Position numbers and translations under genes: made by a program | Part shown: positions 34,149-47,520 of the stretch, piece after piece | Layout of the letters: every line of letters begins with the position of its first letter | Position numbering within the stretch: the first letter of the stretch is position 1 | Notes under the pieces: model-generated | What the model was told of the DNA's origin: nothing | Seen by the model: only the letters and a program-made list of their open reading frames with translations | Database searches by the model: none | Source of the DNA: Sphingomonas crocodyli | Lineage (GTDB): Bacteria > Pseudomonadota > Alphaproteobacteria > Sphingomonadales > Sphingomonadaceae | Direction of reading: 5' to 3' | DNA length: 64,000 nt | Assembly: GCF_004005865.1 (NCBI RefSeq) | Contig: NZ_SACN01000001.1 | Location: 2,480,001-2,544,000 of the forward strand

Positions 34149-36032
34149 ATGAAGCTGTTGAAGGGCCTGTGGGCATTGCTGGTGGGCGTGAAGGATGCGC
34201 TCGTTTTGCTGGCGATGCTGATCTTCTTCAGCTTCCTGTTCGTGGCGCTCTCGGTCCGCCCGACGACCGCCGCGACGCCGTCGACCGGCGCGCTCGTCGT
34301 CGATCTGACCGGCAGTCTGGTCGAGCAGCCCGCCGAAACCGATCCGATCGCCCTGCTGTCGGGCGGCGGCGGGGTTTCGCGCGAAACGCGGCTGCGCGAT
34401 CTCGAACGTGCGCTCGATGCCGCATCGACCTCGTCGAACGTCAAGGCGATCGTCCTCGATCTCGATCGCTTCACCGGCGGCAGCCAGGCGACGATCGCCG
34501 CCGCCGCCCGCGCGATCGACAAGGCGCGCGCCGCGGGCAAGCCCGTCTTGGCCTATGCCACCGGCTATACCGACGACGGCTATCAGCTCGCCGCGCACGC
34601 GACCGAGGTGTGGCTTAACCCGCTGGGCGCCGTGATCCTCACCGGCCCCGGCGGCGCGCGGCTCTATTATAAAGGGCTGCTCGACAAGCTGGGCGTGACG
34701 ACCAAGGTCTATCGCGTCGGCATGTTCAAATCGGCGGTCGAGCCGTACACCCGCACCGATCAGTCGCCCGAAGCGCGCGCCGCCAATCAGGCGCTGGCCG
34801 ATGCCCTGTGGGCCAGCTGGCAGGCCGATGTCGGCAAGGCGCGGCCCAAGGCGAAGCTGACCGACTATATCGCGCATCCCGATCTCGCGAGCGTCGCATC
34901 GAAGGGCGATATGGCGCAGGCCGCGCTCGCCGCGAAGCTGGTCGATCGGCTGGGCGATCGCAACGATTTCAACGCGCGCGTTTCCGCGATCGCGGGCGAT
35001 GCGGGCGACGGCGGGGTCAATGATTTCAAGGCGATCCCGCTCGATCGCTGGGCCGATTCGCATCCGGAGAAATCCAGCGGCACCCCGATCGGCGTGCTGA
35101 CCATCGCAGGCACGATCGTCGATGGCCGCGCGGCGCCCGGCGCGGCCGGCGGCACCACCATTTCCGATCTGCTGCTCGATGAGCTGAAGAAGAACCGCAT
35201 CAAGGCGCTGGTCGTCCGCGTCGACAGCCCCGGCGGTTCGGTGATGGCGTCCGAACAGATCCGATCGGCGATCCTGCAGGCGAAGGCGCGCAAGCTGCCG
35301 ATCGTCGTTTCGATGGGCGGGCTGGCGGCCAGCGGCGGCTATTGGGTGTCGACACCGGCGGACAAGATCATCGCCGATCCCGCGACCATCACCGGATCGA
35401 TCGGCGTGTTCGGCGTCCTCCCCACCTTCCAGGGCACACTCACCAAGGTCGGCCTGTCGGCGGACGGGGTGAAGACCACCCCGCTGTCGGGCGAGCCCGA
35501 CGTGCTGCGCGGCACCTCGCCCGAATTCGACGCGCTGTTGCAGGGATCGATCGACGATATCTACCGCCGCTTCACCGGCCTCGTCGCCGAAAGCCGCAAG
35601 CTGCCGGTCGCGCGCGTGCGCGAAATCGCCGAAGGCCGCGTCTGGGCGGGCAGCACCGCCAAGGGGCTGGGCCTCGTCGACCAGTTCGGCGGCGTCGACG
35701 ATGCGGTGGCCGAGGCCGCGAAGCTCGCCAAGCTCGATCCCAAATCGGTCCGCCCGCTCTACATCGAAAAGGCGCCGAGCAGCTGGAAGGAAATGCTCAA
35801 GTCGCTCACCCGGCCCGAGGAGGAGAGCGGCGAGAATGGTTCGGTCGACGTATGGACCCGCGTTGCCGGCCGCCCCGACGCGCTGATGCTGCGCGCGCTG
35901 GCCGATGCGCGCGAGGTTTTGACCGGCCCGGCGATCCAGGCCCGCTGCCTCGAATGCGCGTCGGACACGCCGGTCCGCGCGTCGCGTGACCAGAGCCTCT
36001 ACGAAGGGTTGATCGCGTGGGCGACGCGCTGA
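34149..36032 (+). CDS. sppA: Signal peptide peptidase SppA, long form
   Basis: The 627-residue protein has an N-terminal membrane helix (about 17-37) and two fused ClpP-like domains, the 67K arrangement of E. coli SppA. The candidate catalytic lysine is K194 (RVGMFKSAVEPYT) in the first domain, and the nucleophile S395 (GLAASGGYW) lies in the second, with DSPGGSVMASEQIR between. It degrades cleaved signal peptides in the inner membrane. Its last 16 bases overlap the start of the next gene. Confidence 0.92.
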   Translation: MKLLKGLWALLVGVKDALVLLAMLIFFSFLFVALSVRPTTAATPSTGALVVDLTGSLVEQPAETDPIALLSGGGGVSRETRLRDLERALDAASTSSNVKAIVLDLDRFTGGSQATIAAAARAIDKARAAGKPVLAYATGYTDDGYQLAAHATEVWLNPLGAVILTGPGGARLYYKGLLDKLGVTTKVYRVGMFKSAVEPYTRTDQSPEARAANQALADALWASWQADVGKARPKAKLTDYIAHPDLASVASKGDMAQAALAAKLVDRLGDRNDFNARVSAIAGDAGDGGVNDFKAIPLDRWADSHPEKSSGTPIGVLTIAGTIVDGRAAPGAAGGTTISDLLLDELKKNRIKALVVRVDSPGGSVMASEQIRSAILQAKARKLPIVVSMGGLAASGGYWVSTPADKIIADPATITGSIGVFGVLPTFQGTLTKVGLSADGVKTTPLSGEPDVLRGTSPEFDALLQGSIDDIYRRFTGLVAESRKLPVARVREIAEGRVWAGSTAKGLGLVDQFGGVDDAVAEAAKLAKLDPKSVRPLYIEKAPSSWKEMLKSLTRPEEESGENGSVDVWTRVAGRPDALMLRALADAREVLTGPAIQARCLECASDTPVRASRDQSLYEGLIAWATR

Positions 36033-36553
36033 TCCGCGCCGCCACCCCCGCTGACATCCCTGCCATTGCGGCAGTCTACGCGCCTTATGTGCGAGATACG
36101 GTCATCAGCTTCGAACTGGAGCCGCCGTCCGAGGCAGAAATGGCGCGGCGGATGGCGGGTATCGCCGCGCGCTACCCCTATCTCGTGATCGAGGAGGATG
36201 GAGTTGTGCAGGGCTATGCCTATGCGGGCGCCTTCAACGATCGCGCCGCCTATCGCTGGGTTACGGAGACGACGATCTACCTCGCCGCATCCGCCAAGGG
36301 TCGCGGCCTAGGTCGCCGCCTCTACACGGCCTTGCTCGACGATCTGCGCGCGCGAGGCTTCAACGCCGCGACCGGCAAGATCAGCCTGCCCAATCCGGAA
36401 AGCGTCGGCCTCCACGAAAAGCTCGGCTTCACCCTCGTCGGCGCGCACCACAAGGTCGGCTGGAAATTCGACGCCTGGTGGGACATGGGCGTCTTCCAAC
36501 TCGACCTCGCCCCGCGCGAGATGCCGCCGATGGAGCCGCGGTTCGGGCCCTGA
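36017..36553 (+). CDS. GNAT N-acetyltransferase, phosphinothricin acetyltransferase-like
   Basis: The 178-residue protein has the GNAT fold with IRAATPADIPAIAAVYAPYV at the N-terminus and the acetyl-CoA loop KGRGLGRRLYTALLDDL near 95-110, followed by NPESVGLHEKLGF, typical of the Pat/MnaT subgroup that acetylates phosphinothricin, methionine sulfone or similar amino acids. It starts at GTG 36017 inside the end of sppA, implying translational coupling. Confidence 0.85.
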   Translation: MGDALIRAATPADIPAIAAVYAPYVRDTVISFELEPPSEAEMARRMAGIAARYPYLVIEEDGVVQGYAYAGAFNDRAAYRWVTETTIYLAASAKGRGLGRRLYTALLDDLRARGFNAATGKISLPNPESVGLHEKLGFTLVGAHHKVGWKFDAWWDMGVFQLDLAPREMPPMEPRFGP

Positions 36554-36607
36554 GCCGATTGAAGGGGCATCGCAATCGGCCTAAAGCGGCGTTGGGGGAC
36601 GCATCAC

Positions 36608-37030
36608 ATGACGATCAGGATTAGCTTCGCCTGTCTGACGATGATGGCAATGGCCTATGCCGCGCCGGCATCGGCCGAGCGGCGCTATTTCCACAAAGCG
36701 GCGGTGGATCGCGACACGTTCGTCAGCGACTATGGCCAATGCGCCGCACTGGCCGGAGGCGTGCGGCCGGTGCGCTACACCGTCCATTCGACCAATGCGT
36801 ATCAGGAAGCCGCCGGATCCTTCTTCGCCGGCTTCTTCGGATCGCGCGAGACGCGCAGGCTGCAGGGCAACGTGCTGCAGGTCTGTATGGCCGATCGCGG
36901 CTATCGGCAGCATATCGCGAGCGACGCGCTGTGGGATGAAGTGAAGAAATTGCCGCAGGACAAGCAGATCGATCGGCTGTTCGAACTCGCCGCCGCGCCT
37001 GATCAAACGGCTCAAGGGACCACGAAATGA
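36608..37030 (+). CDS. Exported hypothetical protein
   Basis: The 140-residue product has a signal peptide (about 1-23, ending ASAERR) and two cysteines (near 45 and 98) that may pair in the periplasm. The mid-section SFFAGFFGSRETRRLQGNV resembles small glycine-zipper-adjacent lipid-associated proteins but is not diagnostic. Its stop overlaps the next gene as ATGA, so both are co-translated. Function unknown. Confidence 0.65.
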   Translation: MTIRISFACLTMMAMAYAAPASAERRYFHKAAVDRDTFVSDYGQCAALAGGVRPVRYTVHSTNAYQEAAGSFFAGFFGSRETRRLQGNVLQVCMADRGYRQHIASDALWDEVKKLPQDKQIDRLFELAAAPDQTAQGTTK

Positions 37031-37743
37031 AGCGCATCTTCCTGGCTGCGACCATAGCCGTTGCAACCGCCGGCCCCGGCATGGCCGAAACGCTGAAGGC
37101 GGTTCCAACCAGCCTCGATCCCACCAAGGCCTATATCTTGGTCGAATATCGCCTGATCGCCAACAACTTCGCAGACTTGCCGGGTTCACGCAAAACCCTG
37201 CCGCTGATCGCGGGCCTTTCGTTCGGTTCCTATGACGATGCCGCGCACGACCTGAAAAAGGATGCCAAGGGTCACCCGCTGATCGAAGCGTTCCGCAACC
37301 GGGAGATCGTTCGGGTCGAAGGCGCGCGATTGCACCTGATCGAAACCGATCCGGGTTTGTGGGTGATCGCGGGATGGGGCGACACCTCCTTCGCGCTCGG
37401 ATCGTATAGCTTCCGGCTGGAAGCGGGCAAAATCACCGATCTAGGCGTGGTGACAGGCGCGCAGGACTGGGCCGAAGGGGATCGCGCGATGAACAGCGGC
37501 GATCTGATGAAGATGGCGCTTCTCGGCCCCTTCGCCAAACAGCCCGCCATCGCGCCGATGCGCGCCAGCTTCCGTCCGCGCGACGAGGGCGACATTCCCG
37601 TGCCGATGACGCTTACCGGCGTGACCTATGCCGTCGCCTTCACCCCGGATCAGAAGTTCGGCAATTATCAGGGCCGGCTCGTCAACCGGATCGAAGGCGC
37701 CAATGCGCGCCTGCGCGACGGCGCGACGCCGAAGGCCGACTGA
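37027..37743 (+). CDS. Exported hypothetical protein
   Basis: The 238-residue product begins with a signal peptide (about 1-20, ending GMAE). The mature portion is probably beta-rich, with SLDPTKAYILVEYRLIAN near the start and AGWGDTSFALGSYSFRLEAG near 115-135, similar to uncharacterised sphingomonad proteins. It is coupled to the preceding exported gene by an ATGA overlap. Function unknown. Confidence 0.65.
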   Translation: MKRIFLAATIAVATAGPGMAETLKAVPTSLDPTKAYILVEYRLIANNFADLPGSRKTLPLIAGLSFGSYDDAAHDLKKDAKGHPLIEAFRNREIVRVEGARLHLIETDPGLWVIAGWGDTSFALGSYSFRLEAGKITDLGVVTGAQDWAEGDRAMNSGDLMKMALLGPFAKQPAIAPMRASFRPRDEGDIPVPMTLTGVTYAVAFTPDQKFGNYQGRLVNRIEGANARLRDGATPKAD

Positions 37744-37749
37744 CGGTTC

Positions 37750-38403
37750 TTAGCCAAATTTCGCCGTGCACATCTTCATCGTCTCGGCCGGCGCGCCCAG
37801 CTTCGCCATGCCGCTCAGCGCCTCGTTCTTCATCGCCTGCGTCTTGGCGAAGTTGTTGGCGCCCTTGGCCTTCATGCCCGCGCCCACCGCCGTATCAAGT
37901 TCGCGTTTCATCTTGTCGTAGCCGGCAAGCTCGCTCTGCCCCTTCTCATCCACCGTCGCGACCGAGCGGCGCAGGAAATCGCCCATCGCGTAGCAGCCGA
38001 GCTGCGCGTCGAACTTGCCCGCCGGTAGTTCGATCCCGCTCGTCTTGATCGTGGCCGGATAGGCTTCGTCGCACGCCGGCTCCAGCTTCTGCCATTCGCC
38101 GGCGGTGATCTGCTCCTGCAATTCGCCCATCTTCTTGGCGACGGCGGAGGCGCGATCGATGTTGAAGCTGTCGCCTTCGGAACCCGCCAACATCGCATAA
38201 TGGGTGATGCGCAATTGTTCGGCGAAGGGCAGTTCGGCCTTGATGTCGGCCTGCGCCGCCCGCGCCCGCGCCGCGCTCACCACCGCGCAGGTCGCCGCCT
38301 TGTCGATCGGGTCGGCGGGCAGCTCCAGCGGCTTGGGGCCGCAGCTTGCCAGCAGGGCGCCAACCAGACTGGGCGTCAGAAGAATCGGCAGAAATCGACG
38401 CAT
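37750..38403 (-). CDS. Hypothetical lipoprotein
   Basis: The 217-residue protein carries a signal ending in LLASC, giving an acylated cysteine at residue 21. The mature region is mostly helical, with three further cysteines near 40, 110 and 136 and one at the C-terminal end. The start at 38403 places the signal peptide correctly; an ATG eight codons upstream is less likely. It converges with the exported pair, six bases away. Function unknown. Confidence 0.65.
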   Translation of the reverse strand: MRRFLPILLTPSLVGALLASCGPKPLELPADPIDKAATCAVVSAARARAAQADIKAELPFAEQLRITHYAMLAGSEGDSFNIDRASAVAKKMGELQEQITAGEWQKLEPACDEAYPATIKTSGIELPAGKFDAQLGCYAMGDFLRRSVATVDEKGQSELAGYDKMKRELDTAVGAGMKAKGANNFAKTQAMKNEALSGMAKLGAPAETMKMCTAKFG

Positions 38404-38469
38404 CACACCATCCCGAATGATGAACATTACGGGAAGGATACGTTTGCGGCCCCGCGCGGTTCCCCGGCG

Positions 38470-39105
38470 TCAGCGCCTGTAGGCAGGCAGTGCCAAACCT
38501 CGGGCGATTGCCAGCGCGCGCAGGATGAACCCGGCCAGCGCCCCCACCCCCGCCGCCACGAACGGATCGACGCCCAGCAGGCTGAGCGCCACGAACAGCC
38601 CGGCGGCAAGCGCCGCGGCGGTCACGTAAATCTCCGGTCGCAACAGGATCGACGGCTCGCCCGCCAGCACATCGCGGATGATGCCGCCGACGCACGACGT
38701 CACCACCCCCATCGCAAAGGCCGGCAGCGGCGGGATGCCGTAAGCCAGCGCCTTCCAAGCGCCGAACACCGCATAGGCCGCCAGCCCCAGCGCGTCGAAC
38801 CAGTCGAGCGCGCGTTCCCGCCACCAATGGCGCGGCGTCGCATAGATCAGGATCGCGGCGGCCAGGCACACGAAGATCGGACGATTGTCGTGCAGCCAGA
38901 AGACCGGCGCGCCGATCAACAGATCGCGCACCGTCCCGCCCCCGGTTCCCGTCACGCCCGCGAAGAAGGTGAAGGTGACGAGCGTCTGCCGCAGCTTCGC
39001 CGCCGCCAGCGCGCCCGACGCGGCGAACAGGGCGATCCCGACCGTATCGAGCATCGGCAACACGCTGCGGACGAGTTCGAAATTGGGGTGCATGCTTGGC
39101 GTCAT
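38470..39105 (-). CDS. UPF0126/TRIC-family membrane protein
   Basis: The 211-residue protein has seven predicted helices organised as two repeats, each with a glycine-rich signature: GTGGGTVRDLLIG near 52-64 and SCVGGIIRDVLAGEPSILL near 137-155. This is the YicG/YadS family, structurally related to TRIC cation channels, some members of which have been linked to glycine uptake. The ion or solute here is unknown. GGAGG lies before the ATG at 39105, which fixes the start. Confidence 0.88.
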   Translation of the reverse strand: MTPSMHPNFELVRSVLPMLDTVGIALFAASGALAAAKLRQTLVTFTFFAGVTGTGGGTVRDLLIGAPVFWLHDNRPIFVCLAAAILIYATPRHWWRERALDWFDALGLAAYAVFGAWKALAYGIPPLPAFAMGVVTSCVGGIIRDVLAGEPSILLRPEIYVTAAALAAGLFVALSLLGVDPFVAAGVGALAGFILRALAIARGLALPAYRR

Positions 39106-39123
39106 AGCGCCGCCTCCCCTCCC

Positions 39124-39214
39124 CGTCATCCCGGCGGAGGCCGGGATCTCAGGAGATGGGGAGACCAGCGAGCGGCAAGAGACGCCAGAGATCCCGGCCT
39201 CCGCCGGGATGACG
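39124..39214. repeat. Intergenic inverted repeat, family 2, copy c
   Basis: It lies beside family 1 copy E in the same 247-bp gap, making a composite of two repeat families. Confidence 0.9.
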
Positions 39215-39229
39215 GCTAAGGCCATGTCT

Positions 39230-39308
39230 CGCCATTGCGAGCCCCTGAAAGCGACGAAGCAATCCACTCCGGGTTGGAATGGATTGCTTCGCTACGCTCG
39301 CAATGACG
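39230..39308. repeat. Intergenic inverted repeat, family 1, copy E
   Basis: A variant copy with CGCCATTGCGAG on the left arm and CGCAATGACG on the right follows copy c by 15 bases. Confidence 0.85.
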
Positions 39309-39313
39309 AAGGT

Positions 39314-39344
39314 GCGGGAGAGAAGGTTGTGCCCCCTCTCCCGC
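39314..39344 (-). terminator. Stem-loop after lpdA
   Basis: GCGGGAGAG and CTCTCCCGC form a perfect nine-base-pair stem eight bases beyond the lpdA stop. There is no T-run, so it may stabilise the 3' end rather than terminate. Confidence 0.4.
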
Positions 39345-39352
39345 AAACCCGA

Positions 39353-40744
<1,392 letters not shown>

Positions 40745-40776
40745 TGTCTTGGTCCTCATTCAGAGGATGAAACAGG

Positions 40777-40808
40777 CCGCCCATCCCAAGCTTGCTCGGG
40801 ATGGGCGG
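40777..40808 (-). other. Intra-operon hairpin between sucB and lpdA
   Basis: CCGCCCATCCC and GGGATGGGCGG form an 11-base-pair stem around a ten-base loop in the 77-bp gap. There is no T-run, so it is better placed as an mRNA processing or stability element. Confidence 0.6.
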
Positions 40809-40821
40809 ATAATGCGTGCGA

Positions 40822-42066
<1,245 letters not shown>

Positions 42067-42067
42067 C

Positions 42068-44980
42068 TTACTTACCCTTTACTTCGTGGCCGAGCGCATC
42101 GGCGATCAGTGCAGCCTGCTGCACGGCATGATTGCGGGCGAGGCCGGTCGCGGTCGCGGCGGCCGCCTTGCGGCCGGCATAAACCGGACGCTGCGACTTG
42201 CCGCCGACATCGGCCAGAACCTTCTCGATATACGGCTCGACGAAGGTCCAGGCGCCCTGGTTCTTCGGCTCTTCCTGTGCCCACACCACGGTTTCGAGGT
42301 TGGGCATCCGGCCAAGGCGCGTGATCAGCGCATCGGACGGGAACGGATAGAGCTGTTCCAGACGCAGGATGGCGGTGTTCTGGTCGCCCGCCGCGTCGCG
42401 CGCCTCGGCCAGCTCGTAATAGAGCTTGCCCGACACCAGAACGACGCGCTTCACGTCCTTGTCCGCCGGCGGATTGTTGTCCGGAAGGACGCGCTGGAAG
42501 CGGGTCTCGCCGGTGAAATCCTCCAGCTTCGACACGGCCGACTTGTGCCGCAGCAGCGACTTCGGCGTCATGACGATCAGCGGCTTGCGGAACTTCCGGA
42601 TCATCTGACGGCGCAGCATGTGGAAGTAGTTGGCCGGGGTCGTGCAGTTGGCGACCTGCATATTATCTTCAGCGCACAGCTGCAGATAACGCTCCAGACG
42701 CGCCGAGCTATGTTCCGGCCCCTGCCCTTCGTAACCGTGCGGCAGCAGCATCACCAGACCGTTGACGCGCAGCCACTTGGCTTCGCCCGACGAGATGAAC
42801 TGATCGATGATGACCTGCGCACCGTTGGCGAAGTCGCCGAACTGGGCTTCCCACATGACCAAAGTGTTCGGCGCCGCCGACGCATAGCCATATTCGAAGC
42901 CGAGCACGCCGAACTCGCTGAGCGGCGAGTCGAGCACCTGGAAACGGCGGTCCATCGCCGACAGCGGGATGTACTTGTGGCCATCCTTCTGATCGACCCA
43001 GACGGCGTGCCGCTGGCTGAACGTGCCGCGGCCCGAATCCTGGCCCGACAGGCGGACGCCATAGCCTTCCTTGAGCAGCGAACCGAAAGCCAGCGCCTCG
43101 CCGGTCGCCCAGTCGAAGCCCTCGCCCGAGGAGAACATCTCCTTCTTGGCTTCCAGGATGCGACCCAACGTCTTGTGGATCGTGATCCCTTCAGGAACGG
43201 TCGTCAGCTGCTTGCCGAGATCCACGACGATCTCTTCGGTCAGCCCGGTATCTGCCGCGCGTTTTTCGGTGATCGCTTCGCGCGGTTCGGCAAAGCCGGC
43301 CCAGTCGCCTTCGAACCAGTCGGCCTTGTTGACCTTGTAGGTCTTGCCCGCTTCGAACTCGCCTTCCAGCTTCTCGACGAACTCGGCCTCATGCGACGAG
43401 GTCCAATTGTCGTTGATCACGCCTTCCTGAACGAGCCGCGCATTGTAGATCGCGGACACCGGCGGATGCTTGCGGATCACGTCGTACATCAGCGGCTGGG
43501 TGAAGCCCGGCTCGTCGCCTTCGTTATGGCCGAAGCGGCGATAGCACCACATGTCGATCACGACGTCGCGCTTGAAGGTCTGGCGATATTCGGTCGCGAT
43601 CTTGCAGGCGAAGGTCACGGCTTCGGGATCGTCGCCGTTGACGTGCAGGATCGGCGCCGCAACCATCTTCGCGATATCCGACGGATAGGGCGACGAACGC
43701 GCGAACTGCGGGCTGGTGGTGAAGCCCACCTGGTTGTTGATCACGAAATGGATCGTGCCGCCGGTATTGTAGCCGCGCAGGCCCGAAAAGCCGAAGCACT
43801 CCATGATCACGCCCTGCCCTGCGAACGCGGCGTCGCCGTGCAGCAGGATCGGCAGAACCTTCTCGCGCTCCAGATCGTCGAGCTTGGTCTGCTTGGCGCG
43901 CGCCTTGCCCAGCACGACCGGATCGACGCACTCGAGGTGCGACGGGTTCGGCGCCAGGCTCATGTGAACCTTGTTGCCGTCGAACTCGCGGTCGGTGGAG
44001 GTGCCGAGGTGGTACTTCACGTCGCCCGAACCGCCGACATCTTCCGGGTTCGCCGAACCACCGGCAAACTCGTTGAAGAGTGCGCGATAGGGCTTGGCCA
44101 TCACGTTGGTCAGCATGTTCAGACGGCCGCGATGGGCCATGCCGAAGATGATCTCGTTGACGCCGTAAGCGCCCGAATATTTGATCACGGCTTCCATAGC
44201 CGGGATCATCGATTCACCGCCGTCGAGGCCGAAGCGCTTCGTGCCGACATATTTGCGGCCGAGGAACTTCTCCCACTGCTCAGCTTCGATCACCTTGTTG
44301 AGGATCGCCTTCTTGCCCTCGGGCGTGAAGTGGATCTCGGCGTCCTTGCCTTCCATCCGCTCCTGGAGGAAGCGGCGCTCCTCCACGTCGGGGATGTGCA
44401 TGTATTCGAGGCCGATATTGCCGCAATAATTCTTGCGCAGGATCGCCAGGATCTCACGCGGGGTCGCATATTGCAGGCCCAGGAAACCCGCCACGAAGAC
44501 CTGACGGTCCATGTCGGCTTCCTTGAAGCCGTGCCATTCGGGGCTGAGGTCGATCGGCTCCTCGCGCTTGGACAGGCCCAGCGGGTCGAGATTGGCGAGC
44601 AGATGGCCGCGCACGCGATAGGTGCGGATCAGCATCAGGGCGCGCATCGAATCCTGCGCGCGCTGCTCGATCTCTTCCTGGCTGACGGCGGGCGCCGCAG
44701 CGGCGGCCGGAGCAGCCTTGGGCGCACCGCCCTTGGCGGGCTTGGGTGCAGGCTCCATCTGAGTGGGATCGAGGCCGGCGGTCAGCGAGTCGGTGCTGCT
44801 GAGCGGCCAGTTCGGATTGGCCCAGCTAGGCCCCGAAACGCTTGCTTCGATGTTGGAGAAATAATCCTGCCAGCTCGGCTCAACGGACGATCTGTCCTGG
44901 CGATACTGACGATACAGATTCTCGACGAATGAAGGCGAAACGCCCTCTGGCCCGTCGAAAGCCACGCCTTCGATACCCAA
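42068..44980 (-). CDS. sucA: 2-oxoglutarate dehydrogenase E1
   Basis: The 970-residue thiamine-diphosphate enzyme decarboxylates 2-oxoglutarate. Near the N-terminus [13 protein letters not shown] is the E2-contact segment; family blocks follow in [15 protein letters not shown] near 255-270, [14 protein letters not shown] near 355, [10 protein letters not shown] near 390 and the GDDPEAV metal site near 420. The C-terminal transketolase half is intact. The start is TTG at 44980, preceded by AGGAGGTGA; the frame is open for eight codons upstream to an ATG, but that region contains the ribosome-binding site itself. Confidence 0.94.
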   Translation of the reverse strand: MGIEGVAFDGPEGVSPSFVENLYRQYRQDRSSVEPSWQDYFSNIEASVSGPSWANPNWPLSSTDSLTAGLDPTQMEPAPKPAKGGAPKAAPAAAAAPAVSQEEIEQRAQDSMRALMLIRTYRVRGHLLANLDPLGLSKREEPIDLSPEWHGFKEADMDRQVFVAGFLGLQYATPREILAILRKNYCGNIGLEYMHIPDVEERRFLQERMEGKDAEIHFTPEGKKAILNKVIEAEQWEKFLGRKYVGTKRFGLDGGESMIPAMEAVIKYSGAYGVNEIIFGMAHRGRLNMLTNVMAKPYRALFNEFAGGSANPEDVGGSGDVKYHLGTSTDREFDGNKVHMSLAPNPSHLECVDPVVLGKARAKQTKLDDLEREKVLPILLHGDAAFAGQGVIMECFGFSGLRGYNTGGTIHFVINNQVGFTTSPQFARSSPYPSDIAKMVAAPILHVNGDDPEAVTFACKIATEYRQTFKRDVVIDMWCYRRFGHNEGDEPGFTQPLMYDVIRKHPPVSAIYNARLVQEGVINDNWTSSHEAEFVEKLEGEFEAGKTYKVNKADWFEGDWAGFAEPREAITEKRAADTGLTEEIVVDLGKQLTTVPEGITIHKTLGRILEAKKEMFSSGEGFDWATGEALAFGSLLKEGYGVRLSGQDSGRGTFSQRHAVWVDQKDGHKYIPLSAMDRRFQVLDSPLSEFGVLGFEYGYASAAPNTLVMWEAQFGDFANGAQVIIDQFISSGEAKWLRVNGLVMLLPHGYEGQGPEHSSARLERYLQLCAEDNMQVANCTTPANYFHMLRRQMIRKFRKPLIVMTPKSLLRHKSAVSKLEDFTGETRFQRVLPDNNPPADKDVKRVVLVSGKLYYELAEARDAAGDQNTAILRLEQLYPFPSDALITRLGRMPNLETVVWAQEEPKNQGAWTFVEPYIEKVLADVGGKSQRPVYAGRKAAAATATGLARNHAVQQAALIADALGHEVKGK

Positions 44981-44981
44981 T

Positions 44982-44993
44982 GTCACCTCCTGG
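44982..44993 (-). promoter_or_regulatory. Full-strength Shine-Dalgarno before a TTG start
   Basis: AGGAGGTGA on the minus strand lies directly before the TTG at 44980. It is complementary to the 16S rRNA tail over its whole length and compensates for the rare start codon. Confidence 0.8.
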
Positions 44994-45140
44994 TCTGCAC
45001 CCACCCCGGAGCTTAGGTCCGAAGCGCAGCAATTGGCGGGGCCGATATAGGAGCGGCTTGCGTCGAAGGCGAGACGGTATTTGCATCTATCAGGTAGAAA
45101 ATGCGTGGCTGGCTATATTTTGATTTCAACGCCCCTTTGA

Positions 45141-45270
45141 TCCTCCCCCGGAGGGGGAGGGGGACCGGCGCAGCCGGTGGAGGGGTAGCTGGAGAAGGAG
45201 TGCCTCGCTGCCGGCAAATACCTCTCCACCACGCCTTCGGCGCGGTCCCCCTCTCCCTCCGGGAGAGGAT
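45141..45270. repeat. Intergenic inverted repeat, family 3, copy ii
   Basis: Arms TCCTCCCCCGGAGGGGGAGG and CCTCTCCCTCCGGGAGAGGA lie in the 355-bp gap 44981-45335 between sucD and sucA. The gap also holds the sucD terminator and the sucA leader. Confidence 0.88.
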
Positions 45271-45275
45271 CTAAA

Positions 45276-45309
45276 ACGAAAACGGCGGCCGGGTTGCCCC
45301 GACCGCCGC
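45276..45309 (-). terminator. Intrinsic terminator after sucD
   Basis: On the minus strand GGCGGTCGGG and CCCGGCCGCC pair around a short loop and are followed by GTTTTCGTTTT. It implies that sucA has its own promoter to the left of it. Confidence 0.75.
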
Positions 45310-45335
45310 TTCAAATCGTACCGATAGCGAAGGGT

Positions 45336-46220
45336 TTAGCCCTTCAGCACCTCGGCCAGCGTTTCGCCGAGCAGCGAGGGGCTCGACGCCACCTTGATGC
45401 CGGCAGCTTCCATCGCCGCGATCTTCTCTTCGGCGCCGCCCTGGCCGCCCGAAACGATTGCGCCGGCGTGGCCCATTCGGCGGCCCGGAGGCGCCGTGCG
45501 GCCCGCGATGAAGCCGGCCATCGGCTTCTTGCGGCCCTTCTTGGCCTCATCGATCAGGAACTGAGCGGCTTCCTCTTCGGCCGAACCGCCGATTTCGCCG
45601 ATCATGATGATCGACTTGGTCTCGTCGTCCGCCAGGAACAGCTCGAGCATGTCGATGAAGTTGGTGCCGTTGACCGGATCGCCGCCGATGCCGACCGCGG
45701 TGGTCTGGCCCAGGCCGATCGCCGAGGTCTGGAACACCGCTTCATAGGTCAGCGTGCCCGAACGCGAAACGACGCCGACCGAACCCTTCTTGAAGATGCT
45801 GCCCGGCATGATGCCGATCTTGCACTCGTTCGGGGTCAGGACGCCGGGGCAGTTCGGGCCGATCAGGCGCGACTTCGAACCCTGCAGCGCGCGCTTCACC
45901 TTGATCATGTCGATGACCGGGATACCCTCGGTGATCGTGACGATCAGCGGCACTTCCGCGTCGATCGCTTCCAGGATCGAGTCGGCCGCGAAGGGCGGCG
46001 GAACGTAGATCACCGAAGCATCGGCGCCGGTGGCCGCAACCGCCTCATGGACGGTGTTGAAGTTGGGCAGGCCGATGTGGGTCGTGCCGCCCTTGCCCGG
46101 CGTCACGCCGCCGACCATCTGCGTGCCATAGGCAAGCGCCTGTTCGGTGTGGAACGTGCCGGTGTTGCCGGTCATGCCCTGGGTGATGACCTTGGTGTTC
46201 TTGTTGACGAGGATCGACAT
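45336..46220 (-). CDS. sucD: Succinyl-CoA ligase alpha subunit
   Basis: The 294-residue subunit binds CoA and carries the phosphohistidine. Motifs are [18 protein letters not shown] near 11-28, [20 protein letters not shown] (121-140), and the active-site H251 in [18 protein letters not shown]. The beta subunit gene sucC, normally adjacent, is missing: only 33 bases separate sucD from mdh, leaving no room. The subunit must pair with a SucC encoded elsewhere. Confidence 0.95.
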   Translation of the reverse strand: MSILVNKNTKVITQGMTGNTGTFHTEQALAYGTQMVGGVTPGKGGTTHIGLPNFNTVHEAVAATGADASVIYVPPPFAADSILEAIDAEVPLIVTITEGIPVIDMIKVKRALQGSKSRLIGPNCPGVLTPNECKIGIMPGSIFKKGSVGVVSRSGTLTYEAVFQTSAIGLGQTTAVGIGGDPVNGTNFIDMLELFLADDETKSIIMIGEIGGSAEEEAAQFLIDEAKKGRKKPMAGFIAGRTAPPGRRMGHAGAIVSGGQGGAEEKIAAMEAAGIKVASSPSLLGETLAEVLKG

Positions 46221-46253
46221 GGACTGTTGAGCCTTCCGGGAAGAGGTTGTCGA

Positions 46254-47243
<990 letters not shown>

Positions 47244-47385
47244 CTAAGGCGGCCGCGCGGACACGGCCGCCTGTAGAACGGTGCCCGCTTAGCCTCGCGA
47301 TCCGGCATGGGCAACCACCGGATTCGCATCACAGGACGATTTTTCATGCAGCGCAGCAATCGGAGGAGCACCGCCACCCTTTCCT

Positions 47386-47493
47386 CGTCATTGCGAGGAG
47401 CCGAAGGCGACGAAGCAATCCAGGCCCGCACTGGAGATCGTCGCGAGCCTCTCACATGCGGGCCTGGATTGCTTCGCTACGCTCGCAATGACG
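47386..47493. repeat. Intergenic inverted repeat, family 1, copy F
   Basis: It lies between the zapE stop and the mdh start. The rest of the 304-bp gap shows no other structure I can name. Confidence 0.9.
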
Positions 47494-47520
47494 AGAGAAA
47501 GAGGGCGGCGATGCCCCGCC

